Positions 10,885 through 20,545 are shown, counted from the first letter of the stretch. The stretch is DNA of 39,229 nucleotides from Arsenophonus sp052171895 (GCA_052171895.1 JBQMRN010000011.1:1-39229); one strand, 5' to 3'. The notes: generated from the sequence alone by a model not told the origin. A program made the numbers and translations.

Positions 10885-11603
10885 GGCAACTAAGTTTAAT
10901 AAAAATATATGAATTTATAGCATATCAAAATTACGAGAGGCGATAAATAATCATCAAGAAATCAGTAGAACAATTTGTTTTACGCATTGTGATTTTTTGT
11001 AACAATGAATAGAACAATTACTGGTAGAACTTATCAAGAGTTAAAAAGGCCTTTAGATAGATTAAAAGGGAAAATAATTAAGACTAATATAGTTTTTTCA
11101 GAAAAAAAAGCAAGAAAGTATCGGCTTTCGCCTTATTGATAAGCTGCCTAATTGTTGATGAAAAGAAAGGTAATATTGATATGATAGAAGTCACCTTAGC
11201 GGACTGGCTATATCAGCCATTGCATAAAAAGAAAATGCTAAAAATCAATCAAATTATTTTCGTATCTAAAAAGTAATAAACAGGCGACTATTATGAAATA
11301 GCACATAAGGATTGTGGTAATCAGAATGGAGTTTTCAATAGCTATTGAAAAACTGCATTTAAGAAAGTGGGGGAGTAGCGCATTATTGAAAATATTAGGC
11401 ATAACATTAAGCAACTGGGTAAAGCGAATGATTTATCCGATTACAGTATTCATTACTACGGCAATGCGGATAGGGTAATTTTTAATAACCGTAATCTAAT
11501 ATTAGAGCAGGAGAAGAAAAAGCAACAAATAGAAAATAAGAAGCAGGATATTTATAAGTTTAAAAATTACTGGAAGCTAAGCAAGGTGAAAAATGAAAAA
11601 TAA
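10885..11603 (+). pseudogene. repA: Replication initiator RepA (RPA family), copy 1
   Basis: The 3' two-thirds of a plasmid replication initiator of the RPA (replication initiator protein A) family, which binds iterons and opens the origin. The plus strand reads TGRTYQELKRPLDRLKGKII and KTNIVFSEKKARKYRLSPY near 11020-11140, IDMIEVTLADWLYQPLHKKK near 11175-11230, and NIKQLGKANDLSDYSIHYYG near 11400-11465, then NLILEQEKKKQQIENKKQ to the stop at 11601-11603. The phrases VEVTLSDWLY and LPDY are family hallmarks. The 5' third was removed by IS256 B, and several stops occur inside. The twin is at 35395-36338. Confidence 0.8.
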
Positions 11604-11709
11604 TCTTTATCAGTTTCAAGAAGGTGCAGAAGCTCAAGTTGTAAAGAAATCTATTACGATGAGAAAGCGGAAGAAAAAATTAGGTAATACGAGGCGGAAC
11701 GAATTGTGA
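11593..11709 (+). CDS. Small basic ORF overlapping the end of repA1
   Basis: ATG at 11593 overlaps the repA1 stop, giving 38 residues: MKNNLYQFQEG, then lysine/arginine-rich KKSITMRKRKKKLGNTRR. The phrase NxYQFQ recurs after repA2 (near 35370), where the ATG has become ATA. Position and overlap suggest a gene translationally coupled to repA. Function unknown; it may be the truncated start of a longer gene. Confidence 0.4.
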   Translation: MKNNLYQFQEGAEAQVVKKSITMRKRKKKLGNTRRNEL

Positions 11710-11752
11710 TGAATAGATTTCTTTGGTTTTAGTTTGCATTAGGAATCACACT

Positions 11753-11775
11753 TGCCAATATGCAGCATATTGGCA
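11753..11775 (+). terminator. Perfect hairpin downstream of repA1
   Basis: TGCCAATATG, CAG, CATATTGGCA: a perfect 10-bp stem. It is followed after a few bases by ATTTTTCATTTTT. Likely the terminator of the repA1 unit. Confidence 0.55.
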
Positions 11776-12049
11776 CAGTTACATTTTTCATTTTTACCTG
11801 CTTTCAAGGGATTATTTTTGTAATTATCTAATTTTGTTGTAAAATAAAAAGCTTTTAGCTTGATAAGCGTTTTATGACACTGAATAGTATACTATTCCTT
11901 TTTTATTAGGCTTTTGGTGATAGATTGCGGCGGTGAATCGATAACGTCAAGGCTTAATTAAACTAACCATTTGCATCGACTTCTTGCGTTTTTAGTTAGA
12001 AAAGAAGAGAAAAGCAATTTTTACTATTAAGGTTAAGGTACCGCTAACG

Positions 12050-12565
12050 ATGAGTAAACAAATAAAAGTAACCTCTGCGATTTTTCCAATTCCTTCTGAC
12101 ATTTACATCCTACTTTTAGCCAGTGCGAGCATTCAGGATTCAGAAGTTAGTTTTTTCACAGGAGAATAGGGAAGGAACCCCAAAACTGATAGTCCTGACG
12201 GCAATTGAAAAGCAAAAACATCGATTGATATTGCGGCTTATTTGTTTACCAATAAAATCCTATCGCATTTAGCCCTTCTTTGACGCCAAACAAGAAGGGG
12301 CTGAATGTTCATATGTTTGCTGATAAGAAATCGAACAACGGAAAGTATAGCGCCATGAGTTATCTGACTAATCACTGACTACCTGTAAGACTTAATGACA
12401 AATAGCCGATTATGAAGAACTATACAAATAAATTTATGATTGTGGATGGTCATTTAATTAAAATGGGATCGTTTAACTACACGGAAAGTACTACATTCCT
12501 CATCACCTCTAGACATTTGCGAAAAATAGACACGAGAATTTAATCGATTATGGAGCGAAGTGTGA
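12050..12565 (+). pseudogene. nuc: PLD-family nuclease (Nuc of pKM101 type)
   Basis: Remains of a small secreted endonuclease of the phospholipase-D superfamily, about 170 codons, close to the usual length. Start MSKQIKVTSAIFPIPSDIYI resembles a signal-peptide region. Then KTSIDIAAYLFTNKI (near 12210-12250), ADKKSNNGKYSAMSYLTNH (12310-12380), LPVRLNDK, and NKFMIVDGHLIKMGSFNYTE (12425-12490), the HKD signature region. The catalytic His of HxK is lost through a local insertion and substitution near 12415, and there are several stops and shifts. Such genes occur on IncN and related conjugative plasmids. Confidence 0.8.
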
Positions 12566-12694
12566 CAGACACAAAACCCACATATTAACTCTTAATTGTT
12601 GGAAGGAATCAGCAACGCCAATACCCACTCAAAATATGCCATTTCGCTGGTATGTGTTAGCCTCTACAGGAGGCTATTCTGGGTGAGGGTAAAT

Positions 12695-12883
12695 ATGAAA
12701 ATGCTAAGATTCATAGTGACTGATGAGCAATATCAAAAATTAAAAATGATAAGCAATGAAAAACGCTATTGTAGTGTTAACGAGACATATGTACACTATG
12801 GTGTGCGTCGGCGATGCAGCTCTCTACCCTGCTTCTGGAATGGTTATGATCTGAGTACTGTTTTATACTCTGCAATATGTTAA
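12695..12883 (+). pseudogene. Ribbon-helix-helix-like small protein remnant
   Basis: From the ATG at 12695, after GGGTGAGGGT, the frame reads MKMLRFIVTDEQYQKLKMIS, NEKRYCSVNETYVHYGVRRR. The form RFxVTDEQYxxLKxxxxxKxYxSVNEYVRYGVL resembles MobC/NikA-like or CopG-type ribbon-helix-helix proteins that bind plasmid DNA. A frameshift in the SVNE(T)YV region breaks it. Context next to nuc fits a mobilisation or partition role; this is inference. Confidence 0.45.
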
Positions 12884-12899
12884 ATTTTCAGGAATTCAT

Positions 12900-14250
12900 C
12901 CCGATGAATTGGAATAAATCTCCTAGAGGAGAGGGTAAATTGAGTAAATCAGAAAGAGAACACTCGATTTCACGAATTACCACCGCTTATTTATCTGAAG
13001 CGCTTTATGAGATATCTCTTCCAAAATAAAAAAAAAGGGGGGGAGAATTATAGATCGACTAAATTTTTAGACACAAAAAAAGCGGCAATACAACAATTCG
13101 TCTGAGAAAACTCAGTTCACAATTTTTCTCGACATGCAAGTATTATCCGCCTCTAGTTACGATTATTCTGAGTTTTAAACAACACCAAAGCCAACTTAAT
13201 GATTCTGGATACAACTGTATTGATAGTGAAAATAAGAACAAGTATGCTTCCCGATAAATTTATCTAAAGAAAACTAGGGATAATCCACCTCTTCTTTGCC
13301 ATTTTTGACAAATATAAAGATAACTTGGCTTATAGACACCTAATGAATGATGGATAGGATGATGATTTCTATATCTTTGGCAAGATATGCAGAGAGTAAT
13401 TTACTCAGATATAAAATTCCACTTCTAACTAAATTGCTTTTCACCATATTAATGACAGCTGGAATAATTTTTTTAAAAATATGGTAAAAGTGTTAACTCT
13501 CACCTAGACCAGTCTATCTGTAGAGTAAATGTTTTCCTGCGGCACTTCTGTCGTGAGCATCCAGGCGCTACTTGCTGTGCATTTTCTGAATATTCCTACA
13601 GCCGTTTTTTGGCAAAGCTACTGAGCAGTGATTAGTACAGCAGGTTCATATTTTACCAAACTGCTGAGTGGCAACATATTACTTTCACTATGCCCAATTT
13701 TTGGTTTTTTAAAACAATAAGTACACACGACTCAACGCCATGTTTCGTGGCTAGCCACCACTTGCGCTATATTGAGTTGGGATCTAAACAGAGTATTGAA
13801 ATTAATATCTTCTGTCAATCTTGCATAGTTATTGTAAATAACTTAATCAAAATCTGAATGCTCATATCTCCATCACCTGTGGCAGTTTGGATATTAAATA
13901 TGCTATATAGTATGAGCTGTTTTTCAAAAAATAGTGGCCGAAAAAATCTGGGAAGGCGCTTTCTCTGATCCTGGGCTGCTGACGTCATAGCTATGACTTA
14001 ATAAATTCTACTGTTTCCTGCTCTTTGGCATATCTGATTAAGGAAGCAGTGACAGGGTTACCTGAAGGTAGAGTACAGACGTTAGTGAAAAGTAGACTTC
14101 GCTAAAAAGATGAAATGTGGGTGGTATAGCGTGAAATACTTTTGGCGCTACACTTTAAACGGCACCAGTATCTACATCAAAACTGCAGCATTACTAGGGA
14201 GGAAGAGGAGTGGTTGTATATCATTATTATGATCATTGGACTAAGTAGCA
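12900..14250. other. Degraded 1.35-kb stretch without a recognisable gene
   Basis: No frame of note. A run of A followed by seven G lies at 13027-13043. The minus strand around 13560-13100 has pieces such as LVRSGILYLSKLLSAYLAKD with stops; the plus strand has a hydrophobic patch near 13560-13720. No family is recognised; one or two dead genes are likely. Confidence 0.4.
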
Positions 14251-14780
14251 TTGGCAGCAGATCCTGGCGCATCAAGAGATGATCAGAGATTGGGCACTAT
14301 ATTAACCATATTCCGGCAAAGTGTTTTAAGATGGTCTTTACTATGATTTCTTATCGAATCGTAAATGATGGACACTATTAGCGAAGGTGTATAAGGCACT
14401 GTGAGATATGACGGATCGCAAAAAACTGGAAAACTAGGGTTTTTGTCGTTCTGATAAAATGATTCTTGCACAGAAAACTCCGTACAAATGCATTTTATGT
14501 GGCGATGGTTAGTTTTTATCAACGCTCAGAGCTCAGAGAGCTTGGCAAATTAGCAATGAAATTGCTATCAAAAGAATACATAAAATGAAAAAAGGCTTAC
14601 TAAGCAAAACATATTGTTAATGTCTCTAAATTAGTATATTATATCAAAGATATATAGATTTTTATGAAGTTTTAACTTACAATAGACTTAATAAAAAGAT
14701 TTTATCTGTTTTTAGCAAAAATTGATGATTTTTGCTCTTCACTTAAAGAGCAATTCAATTTATTAATCATCAAGTTATTT
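14250..14780. repeat. Left arm of an inverted repeat flanking ori1
   Basis: Inverted partner of 15215-15705. The matched part includes AGTTTTAACTTACAATAGAC at about 14670-14690 and a sequence reading TMISYRIVNDG near 14340. The arms are about 0.5 kb and decayed. They may be the remains of two copies of one insertion sequence in opposite orientation. Contains a short TTGCTCTT/AAGAGCAA hairpin at 14731-14752. Confidence 0.7.
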
Positions 14781-14850
14781 TCTTGCTCTTTATCTCTATC
14801 TCTACTATCTGTTAGAGCATCAATTCTATCTGTTCTAAGGTTGTTGTTAG

Positions 14851-14887
14851 AGCTAGGTAGGTGTGAGCAGCAGACAGCTACCTAGCT
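14851..14887. promoter_or_regulatory. 10-bp palindrome at the edge of ori1
   Basis: AGCTAGGTAG (14851-14860) pairs perfectly with CTACCTAGCT (14878-14887) around a 17-base loop. It borders the first iteron by six bases. A perfect stem in otherwise decayed DNA suggests a role in origin control or a terminator. Confidence 0.5.
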
Positions 14888-14892
14888 TATCT

Positions 14893-15195
14893 TTCGACTT
14901 TTAAAAACCGTAAAATACAATAAATCGACTTTTAAAAACTAATTATCAACATTTAAAAACTATTGTTAAGTATAGGTCATTTTTTAAACAAAATTTTCTA
15001 AAATATTGTAGATAAAGCAAAAAGTAGTCGACATTTAAAAACTAAATTATCAACAGTTAAAAACTATCATATCATAAAACTTATTATATTTCATATATAT
15101 AAAGCAAAATCTCCTTTAACTTATTAAGTTATATACATAACTAATCTTTTAAGCGAATTTTTACCCCCTCCTTGCCTTGATACCTGTGAATAACT
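14893..15195 (+). other. Iteron-type replication origin (ori1)
   Basis: Five direct repeats of the form RTCRACWTTTAAAAACTA at about 14893-14908, 14924-14940, 14945-14961, 15027-15043 and 15049-15066. Start-to-start distances are 31, 21, 82 and 22 bases, close to whole helical turns. An AT-rich stretch follows, then TGTGAATAA at 15185-15193, the complement of a DnaA box (TTATTCACA). This matches iteron origins bound by an initiator of the RPA/RepA type. A related AT-rich block and DnaA box occur at ori2, where only one iteron relic is left. Confidence 0.8.
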
Positions 15196-15214
15196 TCACT
15201 TTTAGCAAACCTAT

Positions 15215-15705
15215 CAGATAAGAGATTTTACTCATTCTTGATAATTAATAAATTGAATCTCTCTTTAACTGAAGACCAAAATCATCCATTTATTGAGTCT
15301 ATTGTAAGTTAAAACTTCATAATAATCTGCATATCTTTAATAGATATGCACTAACTTTATAGATATTAATAATATATTTGTTTAGTAAGCCTCTTTTTTC
15401 AAATTTTATGCATTCTTCTGATAACAATCAATTCCATTTCATGTTTTCCCATTAACGGCTGTAAAAAATAGCCTGTTGCTATATACGGAATCCTTTTTAC
15501 GGATCTGTGCGCAGGAATCCGTTCATCATAACTGCGAACTCTGGTTTTTCAAGTTTTTTGGGGAGCCGTTCATATCCAGCGCCTTATACACCTTCTGTAA
15601 GGAATGTACCTCATTTACGATTTGATAAGAAATCATAGTGCAGACTATCCTTAAAATGCCTAGCCAGAATATGCTTAATATAGTGTCAGAATCTGCTGCT
15701 AGTCG
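15215..15705. repeat. Right arm of the inverted repeat flanking ori1
   Basis: Partner of 14250-14780; the symmetry centre is near 14995. The minus strand reads TMISYQIVNEVHSLQKVYKA and LDMNGSPKNLKNQSS, an unrecognised frame. Confidence 0.7.
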
Positions 15706-15859
15706 TACGATAATTCCTGAACACAGTTGTATATTAATCTTGCCTGGATATCAGTGTTTATGTAGGAGAGAGGGCATATATGGATGAGAAGATTTACGTA
15801 AAATGAGGCAGGAGGAGAAACATAAAAGCTAAAGCATAAACCATTTAAAAGATACTAGC

Positions 15860-16330
15860 CTAGTTGTTATCTGTACCTATGTGGAAAATATCTTCTGCAA
15901 AAATGTCAAACGAAACTTTGCGAGGTTATCTTTTCGTAGGTTTAAGATCGTACAATTTATGGGTTTTTATCTGTCTTTATATAAGGGCCATTAATGTCTA
16001 CGAAAACGTTTAGCTACCGGAAACCATGAATTCTGCCGTTTGTGTACAGAGCTTGGTATAAAACACTGATTTAGCCAGCCGATGCATCCTTAAACCAATC
16101 ATATGGTCGAGCGATTTAATGGACGCAATAGAAGATGTACTGGATAGCTATCATTTTTTCTAATCAATAACTTAAGATCACTCTGCATCAATATGTTTAG
16201 CTGTACAATCAGGAGTTATCTCAATCAGTATTTGGTAGTAAAACTTCATTATAGTCTATGAAAGATTGCTTTAAAGTTAAACCTGAATTATTCAAAAAAC
16301 TATACTATCTTACGGTGGGATGTGATGAGA
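15860..16330 (+). pseudogene. IS481-family transposase remnant
   Basis: The plus strand keeps the catalytic-core part of an integrase-fold transposase: MWKISSAKMSNETLRGYLFV near 15880-15940, matching the HVDVKYLP...YLFVAIDR region; RKRLATGNHEFCRLCTELGI near 15998-16060; VERFNGRNRR near 16105; a tail with SVFGSKT and a motif like FKVKPELFKKLYYLTVGCD near 16275-16330. Frames shift several times, and the N-terminal helix-turn-helix part is not readable. Inactive. Confidence 0.78.
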
Positions 16331-16578
16331 TGGATGGGACAGTTTCAAATAACCAGGTTTTATTAAATATGAAATTTATCTAAGATTTTGATAAAAACAC
16401 CAGTAATTACAAAGGCTTTCGCTTTAAGAGAAAGTAGAAATGGCTAAAATAGCAAAATTTATCTATAATAAAAAGTCATAAAATGACTAAGACACGGATT
16501 TATAACTAATTTTTATAAATTGTAAAAAGATGTTTGAAGGGTAAAAAAAGTAAAAAGTCTTTTGTATATCAAAAATTG
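16331..16578. other. AT-rich stretch, no gene seen
   Basis: Only short frames. Contains a lysine-coding looking A-rich run near 16420-16560 but no family is recognised. Confidence 0.4.
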
Positions 16579-16662
16579 AAGATGCAGGATGGCGTAGGAT
16601 TTCCATATTCTATGAAATGTATGCCTCTCCTAACTAATACAGGAAAAACCTGCATCTTTTTT
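16579..16662. ncRNA. Structured element / bidirectional terminator after ctlX
   Basis: AAGATGCAGG (16579-16588) pairs perfectly with CCTGCATCTT (16649-16658). Inside, GGCGTA (16591-16596) pairs with TATGCC (16620-16625), and ATTTC-C-ATA (16599-16607) with TATGAAAT (16611-16618), giving a long inner hairpin. The plus-strand side ends in a run of six T; the minus-strand side is followed by CAATTTTT. It ends the ctlX unit 60 bases after its stop. The large, structured loop is unusual for a plain terminator; a small RNA is possible. Confidence 0.5.
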
Positions 16663-16720
16663 ATCCTTTAGATAAAATGTCATTCAATCAAGTGATAATG
16701 TTATAATTATAGAGCTAGTA

Positions 16721-17701
16721 TTAAAAAATTTCAGCTAACATGCATCTTGCACTACCACCTCCTACCGTTTCAATATTCTTAATATTAACTGAAATTAAAT
16801 CTCCATATTTAGTTAATGTATTACGTTGTTCAGTGGTAAATGAATTATAAGCTGATTCAGACATGATAATTTTTGTTTTTCCATCCTTTGCTCTTACCTC
16901 TAAAATATTCCCAGCCATATTTTTAACTTGCTCTAGTGTGATTGGAATAATCTCTTTATGAGATTCATATAATTGTTTTAACAAAATCTTACCTTCTTTC
17001 TTATTAGAAATGCTATCCAGAGCAACAACCGCAAAATTAGAACCAACGCTCATCATAACGTTCGTATGATAAATAAGCTGATTATTTTCATCAAAACTAT
17101 GAAAAACAACTGGTTTATAATTCATTTCCTTAGCGAAAACATTAACCATTTTGAGATTTGTTCTTGGTGATATAGCAGCATAAGCAATTTTGTTTTCCCT
17201 ATCTAGCACTAAACTTCCCGTTCCTTCTAAAAACATTAACTTATTTGCATATGGAGAAAAATCAATTATTTTATTTATATTTATTCCTTCTTTCTTTAAG
17301 AGATTAATTAAATTGTCTGGTTGAACTTCAAGTCTTCTATTTTTTGTAAACATTGGATATATGATAAGAATTTTTTCGTTATGCTTTTCTGTAGAATGTA
17401 TAGAGAACCAATTATTAGGGAAAATTGAATCAGGAGTTTCTACATTTTGTCTACTTGGCATAACAATAACGCGTACATGATTATTTTTTAACTTATTAAC
17501 CATGGAATTAAATTCTTGCAATGCAGTATCATTTGATATCTTTAAGTCTTTTTGAAATAAATTATTTTGAGCTGTTTCTTTATTAAATTTAAAATTATTT
17601 GGTGACACCATTAGTAGTGTATTTGTAGCTTGCTGTGCGCAAGCTATTCCAGATAGAGTACTAACAATTACCAATATACTTAAAACATTTTTTATACGCA
17701 T
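16721..17701 (-). CDS. Secreted CtlX-like amidinohydrolase (arginine deiminase fold)
   Basis: The only long intact gene: 326 residues. MRIKNVLSILVIVSTLSGIA followed by CAQQ is a typical signal peptide (basic start, hydrophobic core, cleavage likely after ACA), so the product is exported. The mature part matches the CtlX / citrulline-utilisation hydrolase branch of the guanidino-group-modifying (pentein) superfamily: LLMVSPNNFKFNKETAQNN near 28-47; PDSIFPNNWFS near 90-101; EGTGSLVLDRE near 157-167; SPRT; YHTNVMMSVGSNFAVVALDS near 211-230, with the catalytic His in HTN; SESAYNSF; and GGGSARCMLAEIF at the end, with the nucleophilic Cys in GSARC. All signature residues are kept. The start is preceded by AAGGA at proper spacing. 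Enzymes of this fold hydrolyse guanidino groups (arginine, methylarginines, agmatine or citrulline-like ureido compounds); the substrate here is not known. A signal peptide is not usual in this cytoplasmic family as I know it. Its frame stands alone in DNA full of pseudogenes, which implies selection. Confidence 0.85.
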   Translation of the reverse strand: MRIKNVLSILVIVSTLSGIACAQQATNTLLMVSPNNFKFNKETAQNNLFQKDLKISNDTALQEFNSMVNKLKNNHVRVIVMPSRQNVETPDSIFPNNWFSIHSTEKHNEKILIIYPMFTKNRRLEVQPDNLINLLKKEGININKIIDFSPYANKLMFLEGTGSLVLDRENKIAYAAISPRTNLKMVNVFAKEMNYKPVVFHSFDENNQLIYHTNVMMSVGSNFAVVALDSISNKKEGKILLKQLYESHKEIIPITLEQVKNMAGNILEVRAKDGKTKIIMSESAYNSFTTEQRNTLTKYGDLISVNIKNIETVGGGSARCMLAEIF

Positions 17702-17924
17702 AAATTTTCCTTATTAAAGTAAGAAGCATTGTTAATAACATTTTGATTAATTACTTTTAAAGCGATATCAAAAATTAATAAAATCCATCAGAATCTCAAA
17801 CTGTCTTATCTCACAGACTACTATCTTTGCACTTGAGAAAGTTACCTCTCTAAGTATCATGAGTTATGATATCATTTTTAGTTTCAGATCTTTAACATAT
17901 ATCAGCTTTTTTCAACTATAGGAA
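17702..17924. promoter_or_regulatory. Upstream region of the amidinohydrolase gene
   Basis: About 220 bp of AT-rich DNA between the ctlX-like start and IS256 C. A possible -35 TTGATA lies near 17770 on the minus strand, with no convincing -10. The IS256 edge could contribute an outward promoter. No other gene is seen. Confidence 0.3.
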
Positions 17925-18812
17925 GAGTTATTAGCAAATTTGGTGTATGATAGTTCAGGCTACGCATCCGCGTAGATGCTTCGTGAATCTGTTCTATAAT
18001 TCTTAAATTTGACGTTGTTTATAAGGAGAGAGTGGTCACACAGCAGGTCAAATTCCTTAGCTAATTCCAGCTTTTCTGAGCAGACTGTAGCAGCTTAAAT
18101 AGCACTGAAAAGGTTCTTTTTCTCTAACCACAGTTCTTAGCGGCTCAGTTTCGTAGCATCAGTGTTTCAAAAGCCAATTCAATCGGATTTGTCGTTTTTA
18201 TTGATGCCAAGTGCTTTGAGGGGAAGTTGTAGAAAATACCCTAGCAGTTTTTCTCGATCTTTCTTCAGTTTCTTTATCGCTGCAGGATACTTCGCTGGGA
18301 AACATTGCTAACAAAACATCAATAGCTTTATTAGCGGTATCACGGCTCTCCGTTACATAGAACTTTCCCAGCAACTCTTAGCCTTAACTTTCGGTTGTAT
18401 ACCTTTCTGGAGTGAAGTCAGCACATTAGCTGTTTTGTTTACCAAACAGCGTTTGTTGGTGCTGCGTGTCCTGGAATATCTTTGCCATTGCCATCATTTG
18501 CCATTGCATTCCAAAAAATCAAGGAAATCGGATCTCCAGTAGTAAGTCAATGAAAGATACGTTAAGCCACACACTTGCAGGACATTGAGAAGTTTTGCCT
18601 ATAGTTTGCTTCTGACTTTTTATAAGCATCTTCGACCGCAATGAATTCCTTACGTCCATGCTCAGTAACGTCTATAATAAGCAGCAGGAAAAGGCTCTCA
18701 TCTTGCTTGAGAAGACTGAATATGGCATCGACAAAGAAAATAAACATAACGCGTATCGCTTAAATCCTCGCAGGCACCATTGCTTGTACGCTTCAAGCCA
18801 TTTATTTAGTAT
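17925..18812 (-). mobile_element. IS256-family element C, 5' half missing
   Basis: The 3' terminal repeat at 17925 (GAGTTATTAGCAAATTTGG) is present. On the minus strand the frame 18747-18562 reads FVDAIFSLLKQDES, VTEHGRKEFIAVEDAYKKSE, the family's middle region. The match to the other copies stops near 18812, where a direct-repeat segment begins, so the 5' half (N-terminal part of the transposase) has been lost. Confidence 0.8.
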
Positions 18813-19550
18813 AATTGGATGGATCTGGCGCTACGATATTCATGATTTTACATTGGATATTGAGCGTATTTTTATGCGTCATCGCTGTAGTACTTGCTAA
18901 TTAGCAAGGTTACCAAACGTTCGATCTCCTGTGGTGTAAGACAAATAGTTAGAGTGCATGGTGTACTGAAAGTAGATTTTCTGTACGGTATTAAAAATTA
19001 ATATTTGTAGTGGGAACTATCACATCTACTGATGCTTTGGAAAACTGTATTTTAGTCCGTCCAGTTAATAGTTATAAATGGGATCAGAAGTGAAGCCTCC
19101 CGGTTTCCAGCATTAGTTGAAGTGTTTTTGAGTTATCAATGTTTTTAGTTCCTGATCAGATTTATCTTACCAGAATAGTTCTCTAGCAGTAGAAGCCATA
19201 TCATCACAAAAAACTTTTATAATTAATTACCCTTATTTTGGTGTTGTTTTTTATTATTATAGCTATATGCTATTATTTTTAAGATTTTATCTAAATTTTT
19301 ATTTTTACATCTTATTCTGATGTTTTTTTTAATTTTATTTTTATAATGTGTATTTTTATACTTTATGGTGTAATTTTATTAGTTTTTACATTCTTGGTGT
19401 GTTTTTTAACTTTTTAACTAAAACCTTAAAAGATCATATCCATAGAAAACCATTTGTACTTGAAGATAGTGAATCTGTTTTGCTTTCTCTTTTTACTCTG
19501 ATGACACTAATCAGAAAATTTTTTATTCTTACTCCTATATTTTTATTCAA
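18813..19550. repeat. Direct repeat segment R, copy 1
   Basis: Matches 31478-32160 in the same orientation over about 0.7 kb. The minus strand (19200-18830) shares with copy 2 a reading like VDGLKYSFxKxSxDVI and a later YYSxxAxKYxQYP; a real but dead gene is likely. The 3' part is T-rich on the plus strand with a conserved patch around 19430-19510. Copy 2 has two good terminators here; in this copy their stems are decayed. Confidence 0.6.
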
Positions 19551-19554
19551 TTAA

Positions 19555-20215
19555 TTCCCAAGAAAAACATTTACTTAAACCAACTATTTTATATCTGTGG
19601 ATTATACAATGGCTGAACTTGCTTTATCATATAGGTATCGCTATCCTCCATCTACGATCTTAAACCTGCTAATAGACTGAGCTGTCCCACTTAACTGCTA
19701 AATAAGTGAGCAATTAAAAACAATCCATCAACTCCTGCTCAATCCGATCCGTATCCCCATCCTCTAAGCGATTTGTACTCGGATGTAGTGAGATCAATGG
19801 ATAAAAAACCAATGCGCCAGCACTGTTTTCACCCTAAGCAGTAGAATGTTCATAGTTAGCAATGGTATAGGCAAAACATTGATAAAAATTAAAAATGCTT
19901 CTGAGTATTTTCAACGCTGCTAATCTGAAACCATCCATTCTCAATCAATAACACGTGCTGTGTTTACCTGTATTAATGGCATTATGCCATTTCTTACCAT
20001 TCTTCATTGCGGCACAAATATAATTAATGGCTTTTTTATTTCTTCTCGAAAACATCTTTTTGATCGGAGGGATTGGTGAGGGAGCAATATTAATATGTTT
20101 AGTTAAAATTTTATCGCCTTCTGATACTTTGCAAAAGATTTAGCAACATAAGGCGCCTATAGCTCTGGTCACTGACACTACGTCCTACGGAATAAATTAC
20201 TTCGATTAGTTATTT
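19555..20215 (-). pseudogene. Unknown remnant downstream of the XRE regulator
   Basis: On the minus strand from about 20150 to 19715: KHINIAPSPIPPIKKMFSRR, NYICAAMKNGKKWHNAINTG, and near the end GALVFYPLISLHPSTNRLED, GDTDRIEQELMDCF before a stop near 19715. At least two frameshifts. Continuous low-error stretches suggest a phage- or plasmid-borne protein. Family not recognised. It is co-oriented with the regulator at 20216-20422. Confidence 0.45.
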
Positions 20216-20422
20216 TCCTTAGTGTTTGAATGAATACTTTTTAATAACCACTCAGAATCATACTCAAGATGATGACCTAATTCTAAAATAAAACTGGAAC
20301 ATGAGATGATATCGCTTTCAATACGATTAATTGCTTGCTGAGAAAGACTCACATTTTAACTAGTTTTACTTCCGATAATCAAAGACTTCAGCGTTTTTTC
20401 TAACTCTATATCCTAACGTCAT
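20216..20422 (-). pseudogene. XRE-family repressor-like regulator (leftward)
   Basis: Start ATG at 20422 and stop at 20216. The sequence reads MTLGYRVRKTLKSLIIGSKT, a stop, then NVSLSQQAINRIESDIISCS, SFILELGHHLEYDSEWLLKS. The piece SQQAINRIESD is the recognition-helix region of a Cro/CI-type helix-turn-helix, and LEYDxEWLL is typical of its end. One internal stop breaks it. Faces the regulator at 20546 across a 123-bp spacer, as in a lysogeny-control module. Confidence 0.65.
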
Positions 20423-20545
20423 AACTATTCATTATTACTATTTTATAGTATTTAACTACAAATAAAATGTTTATAACATATAATAAAATTAGTATTAATA
20501 TGGGTATAAATATTAAAATAGATAAAGGATTAAGGATAAAAAAAC
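20423..20545. promoter_or_regulatory. Divergent intergenic region between two XRE regulators
   Basis: Very AT-rich 123-bp spacer between the starts of the leftward and rightward regulators. It is expected to hold the two facing promoters and operators. I see no clear symmetrical operator repeats. Confidence 0.4.
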
